Under the pieces are notes generated by a model. That model had not been told where the DNA came from. It searched no databases and was given only the letters and a program-made list of their open reading frames with translations. Shown here piece by piece: positions 36,751 to 46,230 of a stretch of 64,000 nt of DNA. How positions within the stretch are numbered: the stretch's first letter is position 1; each line of letters opens with the position of its first letter. The DNA comes from Patiria pectinifera (Eukaryota > Echinodermata > Asteroidea > Valvatida > Asterinidae). The position numbers and the translations under genes were made by a program. The stretch lies in NCBI GenBank assembly GCA_029964075.1, contig CM057135.1, positions 4,697,001-4,761,000 of the forward strand, written 5' to 3'.

Positions 36751-36905
36751 AGACAGACTGGTCTCCACAGACATTGTGATGTGTGTATGGATATTTGCTG
36801 CATTCAAAGACAGACTGGTCCCCACAGACACGTGTGATGTGTGTATGGATATTTGGTGCATTCAAAGACAGACTGGTCCCCACAGACACTGTGATGTGTG
36901 TGTCT
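36751..36905. repeat. 57-bp satellite array, block 3
   Basis: About three units directly upstream of the SET gene. Confidence 0.85.
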
Positions 36906-37278
36906 TTCATACTCATTGAGGAGTTGTGCTCTTACACACACCAACGCTATGAGGAGTTTTTATTGTGTGACCAGTAATTTGAGGAGCTCCTCGAACTTTC
37001 ATGTGCATTAAATCGATTCCAGAGGGCGCTGTTCATCAATTTTTCGTCACTTTAAAAAACTCCTCAAATTTACTAGAGTCAACATAATTTTTCTCGAATT
37101 GAACGCTTACGCGCGAGCAGTGTGTGTTTTTCTGATGGACTCATGTTGAATAGCGCCCTCAGGGAAACTCCTCGTTGTGGTCGTTTTATTTCGCGCGCTT
37201 TCATGCATGCCAGATATCCGAGTTCTAGTTTGCGGCCGGGAAGGCTGCCGAGCCGAGTGCTGTAAAAAACAACGAAAA

Positions 37279-37399
37279 ATGGCACCAGTAAGACGAAAAC
37301 AGCGGAAGAAAAAGGACCAACAGGAGGAAGCCCTGCAATATGTTAGATCAAGCAGCGATCGTGTTGGAGACTTCAGTGTCCGCGACACAAAACTAAAAG
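37279..37399 (+). CDS. KMT5A-like SET gene, exon 1
   Basis: ATG at 37279 has A at -3 and G at +4. The exon encodes 40 residues, Lys/Arg-rich at first (RRKQRKKKDQQ), then a short segment ending RDTKLK. It ends AAAG|GTAAGG in phase 1. Joining to 42347 makes a GGG codon and gives KGRGV, the usual start of a KMT5A-type SET domain, so this link is well supported despite the 4.9-kb intron. An in-frame ATG at 37207 in a weaker context would add 24 residues. Confidence 0.7.
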
Positions 37400-37611
37400 G
37401 TAAGGCCCTACACTACAGTGGAAAAGGATATTATAAACGGTAAACTCGCCCCTTACGCCATGCTTACTGACTCGCCCCTTACCGACTCGCACTTTTGCAA
37501 CTCGTCCCCTGGCCGACTTGCCCTTTGACCCCGGGGAGTTTGATGGCTATAGGGCCTAGCCTAGGCCTACAATGTATTGGTAAGAATTCAAGAATGAGAA
37601 TAGGCCTAGGC

Positions 37612-37715
37612 CTACCGGCATGACCGGTAGGCCAACTCGTACACGAGTCAACTCGTACGCAACCAACTCGCACGCAGGACGACGCGTATGTGAACCAACT
37701 CGTACGCATGAGTTA
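37612..37715. repeat. minisatellite with CCAACTCGTACG units
   Basis: AACTCGTACGCAACCAACTCG units of 12-18 bases. The complementary form (CGTACGAGTTGGTT) lies at 39095-39215, so the two form an inverted pair around the 37960 element. Confidence 0.6.
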
Positions 37716-37959
37716 AAAAGTAGCTAAATTGAGTAGGCCTACCCGCGGAAATTTTGATTTTATTTTATAAATGGTCTTTTGATTTGTGACTGGGCCTACA
37801 TGTATGTTTCATTAAAGTTAATTGGTGGGACCTTTTTTTTATTTTGGGGAAATGCCTTCATGATTAATAATAATATGAATTAAATAGACCTAATAAATCT
37901 CTTTTTCAAATGATTGTTGGTTTATTTTGGGATGGAAGTTTATGTTTTGTAGTACTATA

Positions 37960-38706
37960 CGGTCCTAATAAAGCGCGTCAACAAGCGTCAACAAGTTTTA
38001 GTAGTCGTTAAGTGCGCGTCAACAAATTTTGTATAGGCTTTTGAACAATAAAAACAGCTTTATATGGTAGAAAAAGCAATAATGAACATCTTCTGCATAT
38101 CAATTAAAGTTAAAATTACTTAAAAAGTGGTTTTCCAGCGCGAAATCTACAGCGGATTTTTCGATTTAGTATTGGCCGCCATCTTGTTTGAGATCTACGT
38201 ACTACGCATGCGTGGAGTGTACCATTCACGCATAGTTTCTTTATAGGAAATTAGGAAAACTATTTTTTTTTCAATTATAAATTATGCAAAACTTGGTCAC
38301 GGTACTTGGCTAATTATTTGAAAAAAAATATGCTTACCAACACTCTTTACAATGTCTGCCAAAAAATCCCAATGCAAAAACCAAACGAGGTATCGCTAAG
38401 CGTATTGTATAAAGAAACCCCTATGCGTGAATGGTACACTCCACGCATGCGTACTATGTAGATCTCAAACAAGATGGCGGCCAATACTAAACCGAAAAAC
38501 CCGTTTTAGATTTCGCGCTGGAAAACCACTTTTTAAGTAATTTTAACTTTAATTGATATGCAGAAGATGTTCATTATTGCCTTTTCTACCATATAAAACT
38601 GTTTTTATTGTTCAAAGGCCTATACAAAGTTTGTTGACACGCACTTAACGACTACTAAAACTTGTTGACGCTTGTTGACGCTTGTTGACGCGCTTTAGTA
38701 GGACCC
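37960..38706. mobile_element. 747-bp inverted-repeat element with 8-bp target duplication
   Basis: GTACTATA at 37952-37959 recurs exactly at 38707-38714. The arms (about 37960-38250 and 38400-38706) are near-perfect reverse complements, starting CGGTCCTA and GGGTCCTA. They contain GCGCGTCAACAAG repeats, CCGCCATCTTGTTTGAGATC and ATTCACGCATAG. The middle is about 150 bp of AT-rich spacer. There is no transposase frame. An 8-bp duplication fits hAT, P or Merlin types; the ends do not settle which. Confidence 0.85.
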
Positions 38707-39094
38707 GTACTATAGGCCCAAAGTTGTATTTTTGGGGATTAAAGATGTTGGCTTACTCTATAGTATCATGAGTATTGTGAAACCTCACGAGAATGGATGA
38801 ACATTACATTGTATAGAGTACGGGGAAGCAATTTAGATTAATGAAAACTTTGGAAACGTTCACAACTTTTGTAAAGGAACTCACACAAGCTGTCGGTGTT
38901 TTCATGAAGGGAATTTCGTAAATCAAATATTCCAACACCCCTTTTTCAGTTGAAATAAAATAGTGTGAATATGGTTTTGATTGTTTAAGGAAAACACTGT
39001 TCACAATTACAAAGAAATTTCATTCAAACGGAGAGAAGTCTGCTGTATTGGAAGAGTATAACTTAATTTTTTTCCCCTTAACTTTAACTTTTTG

Positions 39095-39215
39095 TTTGTT
39101 CCCGCGTACGAGTTGGTTCACATACGAGTTTGCATGTGTACAAGTTAACCAACCCGCATACGAGTTGTTCGCGTACGAGTTGGTTGGCGTACGAGTTGAC
39201 CTGTCCCCAAATTCA
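39095..39215. repeat. minisatellite with GCGTACGAGTTGGTT units
   Basis: Six or so units of 14-18 bases, reverse complement of those at 37612-37715. Confidence 0.6.
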
Positions 39216-39308
39216 ATAGGCATGCAATTACAGACCAACTCAGACCCAGATTAACTTGGACCCAGAACAATTTTGGCCTACCCCTAGACAGCTATAGGGT
39301 TAGACCTA

Positions 39309-39933
39309 GTCCGAGTAACTTGGAATCAAATATCGCCTGTTTAACGTTGTTAATGTTAAAGCATCAGACCTGCATAATGTTTTCCTGGTGATAGTAGGGT
39401 CCGAGCCGATTGGCATATAATGTGGATTCTGGAATATTAAAAAATGACTAACAACCAAACACTTTACCAAGAAAACATCCGTTTGCACAATCAAAACGAC
39501 CACATAATTACTAAATACATCCCATGAGATACTAAGTAGGCATTCATTGTTAAGACTGAGGTGGTAAGGTTTTCTTATGATCAGGATAAAAAGTGAAATT
39601 TATCGTTCAATTCCAAGAGCTCCCCTCGTGCAACATGCGATTGAATGATGTATTGCGATGCATTGTGGTTGGCCAGATACTCCCAGTTCATAAAATGGTC
39701 CCAACCGCAATGCACGATGCATCGGTCGAGACCATTTTATGAACTGGAAGTATTAAACTGGTCATTTTGATGGTGAAATCGTATGTTTTTTTTGGGTAAA
39801 GTGTTTGGTTGTTAATCATTTTTTTTTTATATCGTGGAATCTGCATGATATTCCAATCAGCTCGGACCCTCCTTTTGCCAGAGACCACAACCGAATGTTG
39901 AAAAAGCAATATTTGGGTCCAAGTTACTCGGAC
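39309..39933. mobile_element. TA-type MITE, family GTCCGAGTAAC, copy A
   Basis: The left end GTCCGAGTAACTTGGA and reversed right end GTCCGAGTAACTTGGACCC match. TA precedes it on the left, CA follows on the right. Internal inverted words ACTGAGGTGGTAAGGTTTTC and CATTTTATGAACTGG are also visible. Confidence 0.65.
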
Positions 39934-40086
39934 CAGGTTTGCCCGAACTGAAACCCTATCAATCGTTATCAATATGAATTAAACTACATTCACAAATCCA
40001 TTCGATGGTACAGGTCACTTTCAGCCAATCCACTAAATGTTTTGCCCCTAAACACTGTCATGACTGTTGAGTTACTGTCTCTGCTA

Positions 40087-40692
40087 GTCCGAGTACTTGG
40101 ACCCAAATATCACATTTTCAACATTCGGTCGTGGTCTGGCCATAGTAGGGTCCAAGCTACACTCTTACGCTGTCAGACCTTTGCTCGAAATGAACAACAA
40201 CCCAACACTTTGCCACAAAAACATCTGATTTCAGATTACACCATCAAAATGGCCTCAAAACTAGTAGGGGATTGATGACTAAGACTGAGTTGCTAAGGTT
40301 TACTTACATGTATGAACAGGTTGAACAATTAAAATTTACCGTTTAATTCAGAGAGTAGTGCATTTTAAAATAATTTAATGGCTGCGACAACAATGTGATT
40401 TGGAGCTCTCTCAGAATTAAACGGTAAATTTCACTTTTGCATCTGGATCGTTCGTAAACCTTAGCACCTCAGTCTTAATCATCAATCCTCTACTTGTGTC
40501 TCATGGGACGTTAGTAATTCTGTGGTTGTTTTGATGGTATGGTGAAATCGGATATATTCTTGGCAAAGTGTCTGGTTGTTAGTCATTTTTTAATATTCCA
40601 GAATGTGCTGTTGGCAATTGGCTCGGACACTACTATCGCCAGACCACGACCGAATGTTAAAAAGCAAACATTTGGGTCCAAGTTACTCGGAC
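40087..40692. mobile_element. TA-type MITE, family GTCCGAGTAAC, copy B
   Basis: Flanked by TA on both sides (40085-40086 and 40693-40694). Ends are GTCCGAGTACTTGGACCCAA and, reversed, GTCCGAGTAACTTGGACCCA. Arms of about 280 bp pair along most of their length. A TA target fits IS630/mariner-type elements. Confidence 0.75.
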
Positions 40693-40719
40693 TAATAGCT
40701 GACTAGGGGAAATTTAGGC

Positions 40720-41350
40720 CCAGGCCCAGACGATCTCGGACCCAGACCAACTCGGACCTAGACCAACTTGGACCCAGACCAACTCAGAGCCTACATTTGT
40801 ACGTGTACATGGTAGCCCAATACAGGCCCAGACAAATTCCAACCCAACAACTCAGATCCAGACCAACTCGGATTCAGACCAACTCGGATCCAGACCAACT
40901 CGGATCCAGACCAACTCGGTTCCAGACCAACTCGGATCCAGACCAACTCGGTTCCAGACCAACTCAGACCTACATTTGTACGTGTACATGGTAGCCCAAT
41001 ACAGGCCCAGACAAATTCCAACCCAACAACTCAGATCCAGACCAACTCGGATTCAGACCAACTCGGATCCAGACCAACTCGGATCCAGACCAACTCGGTT
41101 CCAGACCAACTCGGATCCAGACCAACTCGGTTCCAGACCAACTCAGACCTACATTTGTACGTGTACATGGTAGCCCAATACAGGCCCAGACAAATTCCAA
41201 CCCAACAACTCGGACCCAGACCAACTCGGACCCAGACCAACTCGGATCCAGACCAACTCAGACCCAGACTGACTCAGACCTACATTTGTACGTGTACATG
41301 GTAGCCAAATACACGCCCAGACCAATTTTGACCCAACCACTCTTACCTAG
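40720..41350. repeat. 15-bp minisatellite arranged in 179-bp higher-order units
   Basis: Basic unit CAGACCAACTCGGATC, with variants. A larger unit starting TACATTTGTACGTGTACATG begins at 40792, 40971 and 41150 (179 bp apart) and again at 41281 (131 bp). The first two large units appear identical. Confidence 0.85.
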
Positions 41351-41734
41351 ACCAACTCACGTGGTGGTAGCCCAACACAAACCTACATGTAGCCCAATTC
41401 AGTTTAAATAATAGAACATACCGGTAGGCCTACATGTAATCTCTTCATGTACAATTTGGTAATTCTCATTACAGTAGCTTGCATTTATGCAGTTTGTTCG
41501 TCGTCTTTGGCACAAGTTAAACATGTTGAAAATCCATATTTTATCCTTCTTTGGGAAAACAACGATAACCGCCTAAATTTGATACAATTTGGAGCCAATG
41601 GCACCTTTGATTTGTACATGTGCACTATGCAAAAAGATGCATGTACAGCTTTAAAGGTATTATAACTTGGGGAAAGAATGTGATTGTGTACAATGTACAT
41701 GTAGGCTCTTAATTGTTAATGCTGGGAAAAAATA

Positions 41735-41902
41735 CGGGCAATTCACAATAGTGCGCCTCCAAGAGTTTGCAACGAGTTGGCCAATCACAATGCGCGAAAT
41801 CAGTCGACCTTTTCCAAACGCACATTGGGTCGACCGATTTTGCGCATTGTGATTGGCCAACGCGTTGCAAACTGTTGGAGGCGCGCTATTGTGAAACGAC
41901 CG
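41735..41902. mobile_element. 168-bp palindromic MITE with TA target
   Basis: TA lies at both borders (41733 and 41903). Arms of about 75 bp pair almost completely: CACAATAG(T/C)GCGCCTCCAA, TTTGCAACG(A/C)GTTGGCCAATC and ATCGGTCGAC. Confidence 0.8.
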
Positions 41903-42346
41903 TATTGTGTTAGAATTTATGAATTCAAGAGTAAATGTGAATGTGTAATTTATTAAGTTCAATCACTTTAACAACCTGCAGGCTTTGTTGTTACTTGAAA
42001 TATTATTAGTCAGGTTGGCATCCGTTGGCATTCCCTTCTTCCATGTTGTTACTCGCCTTCGAATCCGGCCTGAGCCAACATGGCCAATGTGCGGATTTGG
42101 TTATCAGTCCTCCAGTGGTATCATGGGATTTTTGGTTTTTCCCAATATATTTTTCTAAGGTTAATAAAGCCAGCCTTTAAAACTCTACCGTCTTCTTATC
42201 CAGAAAGAATTAAAGATGGTACTTTCAACATGTATGAAAGGATAGACATTTGAATATTCAAGCACATGTGGATACAGTGAACTTCTTGGACACACTATTT
42301 TTCTGTATTTCTTGGTTGTAATGTATTTCATAACTTCTGTTTACAG

Positions 42347-42500
42347 GGAGAGGGGTGTTTGCTGACAGACATTTTGATGCAGGGGAGTTTCTCATGGAAT
42401 ATGCTGGGGAGCTGATTTCCGCAGCAGAGGGCGAGCGCAGAGAGGAAACTACAGACAGTGTCTTCCGGTATTTCTTTACCAGCAGGGGCAAAGGTTACTG
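42347..42500 (+). CDS. KMT5A-like SET gene, exon 2 (SET domain, first half)
   Basis: Acceptor TTTACAG. Encodes residues 41-91 of the model: GRGVFADRHFDAGEFLMEYAGELI and onward to RGKGY, the first half of a KMT5A-type SET domain including the S-adenosylmethionine-side GRGV strand. Two donors are possible. GTACGT at 42501 leaves phase 2 and gives Y-C-I-D-A-T with exon 3, matching the family. GTAAGT at 42505 has better consensus but the wrong phase. I chose 42501. Confidence 0.85.
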
Positions 42501-43344
42501 GTACGTAAGTTGTGAAACTGTCGTCAGTCAAATTTTGTAGTAATCGATCATCATGTTTGTGGATTAAATTAATTTAGTCCTATAACTGAGCCAAACTAAG
42601 TGTTGCGATCTGTTAACTGGTTGACAGCAGTACTTTCTAATCTCTAGATAGTGCGGGAACCAACCAAAATACACAGATGCGTACAATAATAAAATATTAT
42701 TGTACGCATCTGGGTATTTTAGCTAAATTATTATTGCAGTCATCCGTACGAAGGTATACAATACGCTGAATAATAATAGAGAAAAAAAGTCGTGCATATG
42801 CACCGTCGTTCTCAACTTTAGTCACAAAGAGCACTGGCCAACATCGGCTGTTGCTATGCGCATTGCTCAACCACTGCCCTTGCCTCCCAGCCATGTGCGA
42901 CCGAAGCACGTGCTTCCACAGAAAAATCAGGGTGACACATACATGTAACGTAAAGTACGAGTGAAAAACAGCCAGAAAATTCCATTATAATGGAGGAAAA
43001 AAAATGTTTTTGCATTCTATAGCATTTTTGTGTAAAAAAGTTGATTCATTTTAAAAACCATGATTAACCCTAACAGTCCTAAATCCTCCAAAATCAATGT
43101 ATATAATTTTGCACAGGCCTTAGGGAGATTAGGGTATGGTTGCTTTGCCTTTGACAATAGCCCCAAAATGCAGGGCAGAAAGGCCAATTACAATAGACAC
43201 CAAGGCCAAGGGCTCTTTTGTAAGGGCTTTTTATTTTTAATAAAAGTAAAAATTAGGAACAAAATAACAATTATTGCTCTTTTATTTTATGTATACAGTG
43301 TACATGTACATTGTTTTTCTTTTTTTGGATTGTATTCATTGCAG
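42501..43344 (+). other. intron 2 of the SET gene
   Basis: 844 bp. It contains a strong hairpin at about 42675-42712 (CAGATGCGTACAATAATA and its complement). No gene inside. Confidence 0.7.
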
Positions 43345-43552
43345 TATTGATGCAACATCTGAACTAACAGAGGGGAAGCAACTTGGGCGCTTAGTTAATC
43401 ATGGTGATTTGAAGGAGGCCAATTCCAAGATGAAAGTCATCATGGATGGGGACAAACCAACACTCTGTCTGTTCTCCATTAAACCCATCCAGAAGGCAGA
43501 GGAAGTGTTATATGATTATGGGATCAACAAGCCTCCGTGGAAGACTGAAATG
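43345..43552 (+). CDS. KMT5A-like SET gene, exon 3 (SET domain, second half)
   Basis: Acceptor CATTGCAG, donor ATG|GTATGA in phase 0. Encodes residues 93-161 with the SET core GRLVNHGD (residues 106-113) and the catalytic-tyrosine motif LYDYG (147-151). The usual NHS of KMT5A is NHG here, while N and H are kept. There is no post-SET Cys cluster, as in KMT5A. The enzyme would be a lysine methyltransferase; histone H4K20 as target is inference from the family. Confidence 0.85.
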
Positions 43553-44574
43553 GTATGAACACGTAGTTTTACAATGTATGGGCATTAGGAAATAACATTG
43601 TGAGGGCCTGGTTGAGGCGAGGACCATTAAAATTGGGTTGCGTTCAACTCACACGAACGTTTGCAAACATTTGCCAAATTTTTATACACATCCTATAGAA
43701 AGCTGTTCATGTAGTTGGCAAACGGTGGCAAGTTAAACACACCCCAGGTCTGTTGTGATGCAGTGAAGACATGGTCGTTACACTGTTTATTCCCTTTCGC
43801 CTAATAAATACCATTTTAATGAAATGAACAGTGATAATGCTAAAAATGTGTGACTTTTTTGTTAGTGCTTGTGTTTTGTTCGTGTTCAGGGACCATATTT
43901 CAGCTAAATACTCGGTACCCTGTCTCTTCAATCTGTGTTTGTATTATTACTCACATGTTGCCAGAATCTGGCCAGTAATACAATAGGATATGAGGCTGAT
44001 ATGCTGTGAAAAGTGTCTGTACGCTTCAAATTTTCATAGCAGCTTTGAAAATTGCACACTGCACTTCCTTCCAAAATGTCTACATTGTGTTGACTGTCTT
44101 TGCGATTGAAAACTTGGATTTTTGACCTTATTACTTGTACTTTTGTAAGTTTTGTAACCTTCTTAGGACAAAACCAATAGAGGTTATGCGTTAAGGCGAA
44201 GTTAGAGGGCAAACCTTTGTATAAATTAAAATAACACACGAAACCCTCTAAGATGGCCGCAACGCATAACCTCTATTAGCAACTATTGCAACAAAGCAAG
44301 ATGTTTTAATGCTCTCTTGTCAGACTACACATGGTGTTTGAATGTTATATATTATATGGTACATACCTGCACAGTTGGAACACTGTACTATTTTTTAATT
44401 GTCATTTTGTTATTAAGTTGGTTTTGGTATCAGTATTTGCCAAGTCCGATTCCTGTATGATGAGTCGGAACCCGAGTCAACAGGTGAAGTCTTAGTTTCA
44501 GAACTTGCTTTGTCCTACACTTATTTCTACACTTGAACAATTATAAATGATTATTATTATTTTATTTTTTTCAG
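43553..44574 (+). other. intron 3 of the SET gene
   Basis: 1,022 bp ending in a T-rich tract and TTTTTTCAG. Contains the small inverted repeat at 44174-44280. Confidence 0.7.
44174..44280. mobile_element. short MITE-like inverted repeat
   Basis: The arms AATAGAGGTTATGCGTTA and AACGCATAACCTCTATT pair over about 34 bases around a 35-base centre. Confidence 0.55.
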
Positions 44575-46230
44575 AATACACCAGCTTCAAGTAGAAAACC
44601 CGAAGCCTCAAGTGAACCACCTGAGGCTTCTAGTGGACAACCTGTGGCTTTCAGCGGAACACCCGAGGCTTTCAGCGAAACATCCGAGGCTTTCAGCGGA
44701 ACACCTGAGGCTTTTAGCGGAGCACCCGAAGCCTCAAGTGGATCACCCGAAGCCTCAAGCGGAACAACCGAAGCCTCAAGCGGAACAACCGAAGTCTCAA
44801 GCGGAACACCTGAAGCCTCAAGCGGAACAACTGAAGCCTCAAGCGGAACACTCAAAGCCTCAAGCGGAACAATCGAAGCCTCAAGCGGAACAACCGAAGC
44901 CTCAAGCGGAACAACCGAAGCCTCAAGCGGAACACCCGAAGCCTCAAGCGGAACAACCGAAGCCTCAAGCGGAACAACTGAAGCCTCAAGCGGAACACCC
45001 GAAGCCTCAAGCGGAACACCCGAAGCCTCAAGCGGAACAACTGAAGCCTCAAGTGGAACACCGGAAGCCTCAAGTGGAACACCGGAAGCCTCAAGCGGTA
45101 CAACCGAAGCCTCAAGCGGAACACACGAAGCCTCAAGCGGAACATCCGTGGCATTCAGCTTACCACCGGAGGCTTTCAGCGGAACACCCAAGGTTTTCAG
45201 CGGAACACCCGCGGCTTTCAGCGGAACACCCGAGGTTTTCAGCGGAACACCCGAGACTTTCAGCGGAACACTCGAGGTTTTCAGCGGAACACCTGAGGTT
45301 TTCAGCGGAACACCTGAGGCTTTCAGCGGAACACCTGAGGCTTTCAGCGGAACACCCAAGGTTTTCAGCGGAACACCCGAGGTTTTCAGCGGAACACCCG
45401 AGGCTTTCAGCGGAACACCCGAGGCTTTCAGCGGAACACCCGAGGCTTTCAGCGGAACACTTGAGGCTGTCAGCGGAACACCCGAGGCTTTCAGCGGAAC
45501 ACTTGAGGCTGTCAGCGGAACACTTGAGGCTGTCAGCGGAACACCCGAGGCTGTCAGCGGAACACCCGAGGCTTTCAGCGGAACACCCGAGGCTTTCAGC
45601 GGAACACCCGAGGCTTTCAGCTTACCACCGGAGGCTTTCAGCGGAACACCCGAGGCTTTCAGCGGAACACCCGAGGCTGTCAGCGGAACACCCGAGGCTT
45701 TCAGCGGAACACCCGAGGCTTTCAGCGGAACACCCGAGGCTTTCAGCGGAACACCCGAGGCTTTCAGCGGAACACCCGAGGCTTTCAGCGGAACACCCGA
45801 GGCTTTCAGCGGAACACCGGAGGCTTTCAGCGGAACACCGGAGGCTTTCAGCGGAACACCCGAGGCTTTCAGCGGAACACCCGAGGCTTTCAGCGGAACA
45901 CCCGAGGCTTTCAGCGGAACACCCGAGGCTGTCAGCGGAACACCCGAGGCTTTCAGCGGAACACCCGAGGCTGTCAGCGGAACACCCGAGGCTTTCAGCG
46001 GAACACCCGAGGCTTTCAGCGGAACACCCGAGGCTTTCAGCGGAACTCCCGAGACTTTCAGCGGAATGCAACAGCTGTCTGTTGTCATAGAAACATCAGA
46101 GCATCTTCCTTGCACATGTAATCCTGTTGATTTGTCAGAAATTGCACTGGACTCGGATGATTCATTGACATTTGCTGAGAGATTACATGACAGGTTTATC
46201 CACCTCAATGGATCAAGAATGTCCACGTAG
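44575..46230 (+). CDS. SET gene, exon 4: coding 21-bp minisatellite and acidic end
   Basis: The acceptor TTTTTTCAG joins in phase 0 after residue 161. The frame then encodes about 490 residues of 7-residue repeats: SGTTEAS-type to about 45140, SGTPEAF-type to about 46060. A unique acidic stretch (ALDSDDSLTFAERL) follows and ends at TAG 46228. The repeat would form a flexible Ser/Thr/Pro/Glu linker. The TAG may be the true end of a 712-residue protein. Alternatively it is a mutation, because the same frame stays open after it and related proteins (recalled from memory) run on into the recombinase part. Confidence 0.65.
   Translation, partial: NTPASSRKPEASSEPPEASSGQPVAFSGTPEAFSETSEAFSGTPEAFSGAPEASSGSPEASSGTTEASSGTTEVSSGTPEASSGTTEASSGTLKASSGTIEASSGTTEASSGTTEASSGTPEASSGTTEASSGTTEASSGTPEASSGTPEASSGTTEASSGTPEASSGTPEASSGTTEASSGTHEASSGTSVAFSLPPEAFSGTPKVFSGTPAAFSGTPEVFSGTPETFSGTLEVFSGTPEVFSGTPEAFSGTPEAFSGTPKVFSGTPEVFSGTPEAFSGTPEAFSGTPEAFSGTLEAVSGTPEAFSGTLEAVSGTLEAVSGTPEAVSGTPEAFSGTPEAFSGTPEAFSLPPEAFSGTPEAFSGTPEAVSGTPEAFSGTPEAFSGTPEAFSGTPEAFSGTPEAFSGTPEAFSGTPEAFSGTPEAFSGTPEAFSGTPEAFSGTPEAFSGTPEAVSGTPEAFSGTPEAVSGTPEAFSGTPEAFSGTPEAFSGTPETFSGMQQLSVVIETSEHLPCTCNPVDLSEIALDSDDSLTFAERLHDRFIHLNGSRMST
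44583..46062. repeat. 21-bp minisatellite, about 70 copies
   Basis: The consensus unit is GGAACACCCGAGGCTTTCAGC in the 3' part, and GGAACAACCGAAGCCTCAAGC (one or two changes per unit) in the 5' part. The period of seven codons keeps several frames open on both strands, including a 561-residue minus-strand frame that I treat as an artefact. Two junction units (CTTACCACCGG) recur at 45159 and 45623, which suggests internal block duplication. Confidence 0.95.

Larger units (their letters stand above)
37400..42346 (+). other. intron 1 of the SET gene, filled with repeats
   Basis: No exon-like segment was found inside. It holds an inverted-repeat element with 8-bp target duplication, two TA-flanked MITEs, a 179-bp higher-order minisatellite and a 168-bp MITE, each listed separately. 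Confidence 0.55.

Noticed and set aside
34815..36905. CRISPR-like array
   Set aside because: Units are contiguous without unique spacers, and the window is eukaryotic.
40791..41340. Trp/Ser/Glu-rich minus-strand frames
   Set aside because: Products of the 15-bp minisatellite.
42505..42510. Donor GTAAGT as end of SET exon 2
   Set aside because: It has better consensus than GTACGT at 42501 but leaves phase 0, which does not fit exon 3 and destroys the Y-C-I-D-A-T junction expected for the family.
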